Origin: Methylocystis sp. SC2
GTDB lineage: Bacteria > Pseudomonadota > Alphaproteobacteria > Rhizobiales > Beijerinckiaceae
Reading direction: 5' to 3'
DNA: 64,000 bases
NCBI RefSeq assembly: GCF_000304315.1
Contig: NC_018485.1
Coordinates: 838,501 to 902,500, forward strand
Shown here: positions 63,953 to 64,000 of the stretch, piece by piece
Layout: every line of letters begins with the position of its first letter
Numbering within the stretch: position 1 is the stretch's first letter
Notes under the pieces: model-generated
Seen by the model: only the letters and a program-made list of their open reading frames with translations
What the model was told of the DNA's origin: nothing
Database searches by the model: none
Position numbers and translations under genes: made by a program

Positions 63953-64000
63953 AAGGCCTGACCGGGAATCCAGAGCCAATTCAAGAATGCTGGTCTTGCT

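Overview
The window reads as a chromosomal segment of a GC-rich alphaproteobacterium of the order Hyphomicrobiales (Rhizobiales). Support comes from gene families largely confined to Alphaproteobacteria (DUF1036, DUF2794, DUF4167, BTLCP transglutaminase-like peptidase, NDUFS6-type zinc finger), an RNase E with a large acidic insertion in its S1 domain, and conserved gene orders (rne-amidase-PBP1A, heparinase-purH, ptsP-prfA, hisE-coaA). The GC-dinucleotide-rich codon style and the short intergenic repeats would fit Methylocystaceae/Beijerinckiaceae, but no methanotrophy gene is present, so the family is a guess. I found no rRNA, tRNA, CRISPR array, prophage or complete insertion sequence.

Layout. 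1-7.3 kb: end of a periplasmic ClpP-like protein, acyl-CoA carboxylase beta subunit (pccB), an empty or possibly RNA-coding gap, trxA, the molybdate transporter modABC, and a convergent MgtC/DUF4010-YjbR pair. 7.4-17.2 kb: aminotransferase, rne (minus) with a 650-bp leader, then amidase, PBP1A and an ECHDC3-like crotonase. 17.2-23.8 kb: a 31-residue signal-peptide-like ORF, a DUF1036 protein, ccmBA (minus), and divergent from them a compact four-gene lipid operon: serine-palmitoyltransferase-like enzyme, GNAT-like N-acyltransferase, DES1-like (dihydroceramide delta-4) desaturase and FA2H-like hydroxylase. 23.9-33.2 kb: ligA, a DsbA-fold isomerase, a GGDEF/EAL receptor, ptsP, prfA. 33.3-41.3 kb: small secreted proteins, purH, heparinase-like protein, gamma carbonic anhydrase, BTLCP peptidase, a distinctly AT-richer patch carrying a beta-carbonic-anhydrase-like gene, an FAD monooxygenase and a zinc-finger protein. 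41.4-45.9 kb: ccmI-ccmE-ccmF-ccmH (minus), interrupted twice by dispersed repeats, one of them in the ccmH N-terminal reading frame. 45.9-52 kb: RecF-like ATPase, DUF2721, purB, phosphodiester-glycosidase-like protein, DadA-like oxidoreductase, DUF2794. 52.5-64 kb: htpG-prmC, DUF4167, MOSC protein, a membrane-protein gene broken by an in-frame TGA, clpB, CPA1 antiporter, coaA, hisE.

How the genes work together. The ccm genes in two loci (ccmAB; ccmIEFH) encode System I cytochrome c maturation; ccmC, ccmD and ccmG are not here. The strongest candidate for a little-described system is the operon at 19.6-23.8 kb: its four products correspond in order to condensation, N-acylation, delta-4 desaturation and hydroxylation of a ceramide-type lipid, and the last two most resemble the animal enzymes DEGS1 and FA2H. 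A dedicated acyl carrier protein and a ketoreductase would be needed and are not in the window. Housekeeping genes (purH, purB, ligA, prfA/prmC, clpB, htpG, coaA, hisE) fill most of the rest. The usual prfA-prmC adjacency is broken by about 21 kb.
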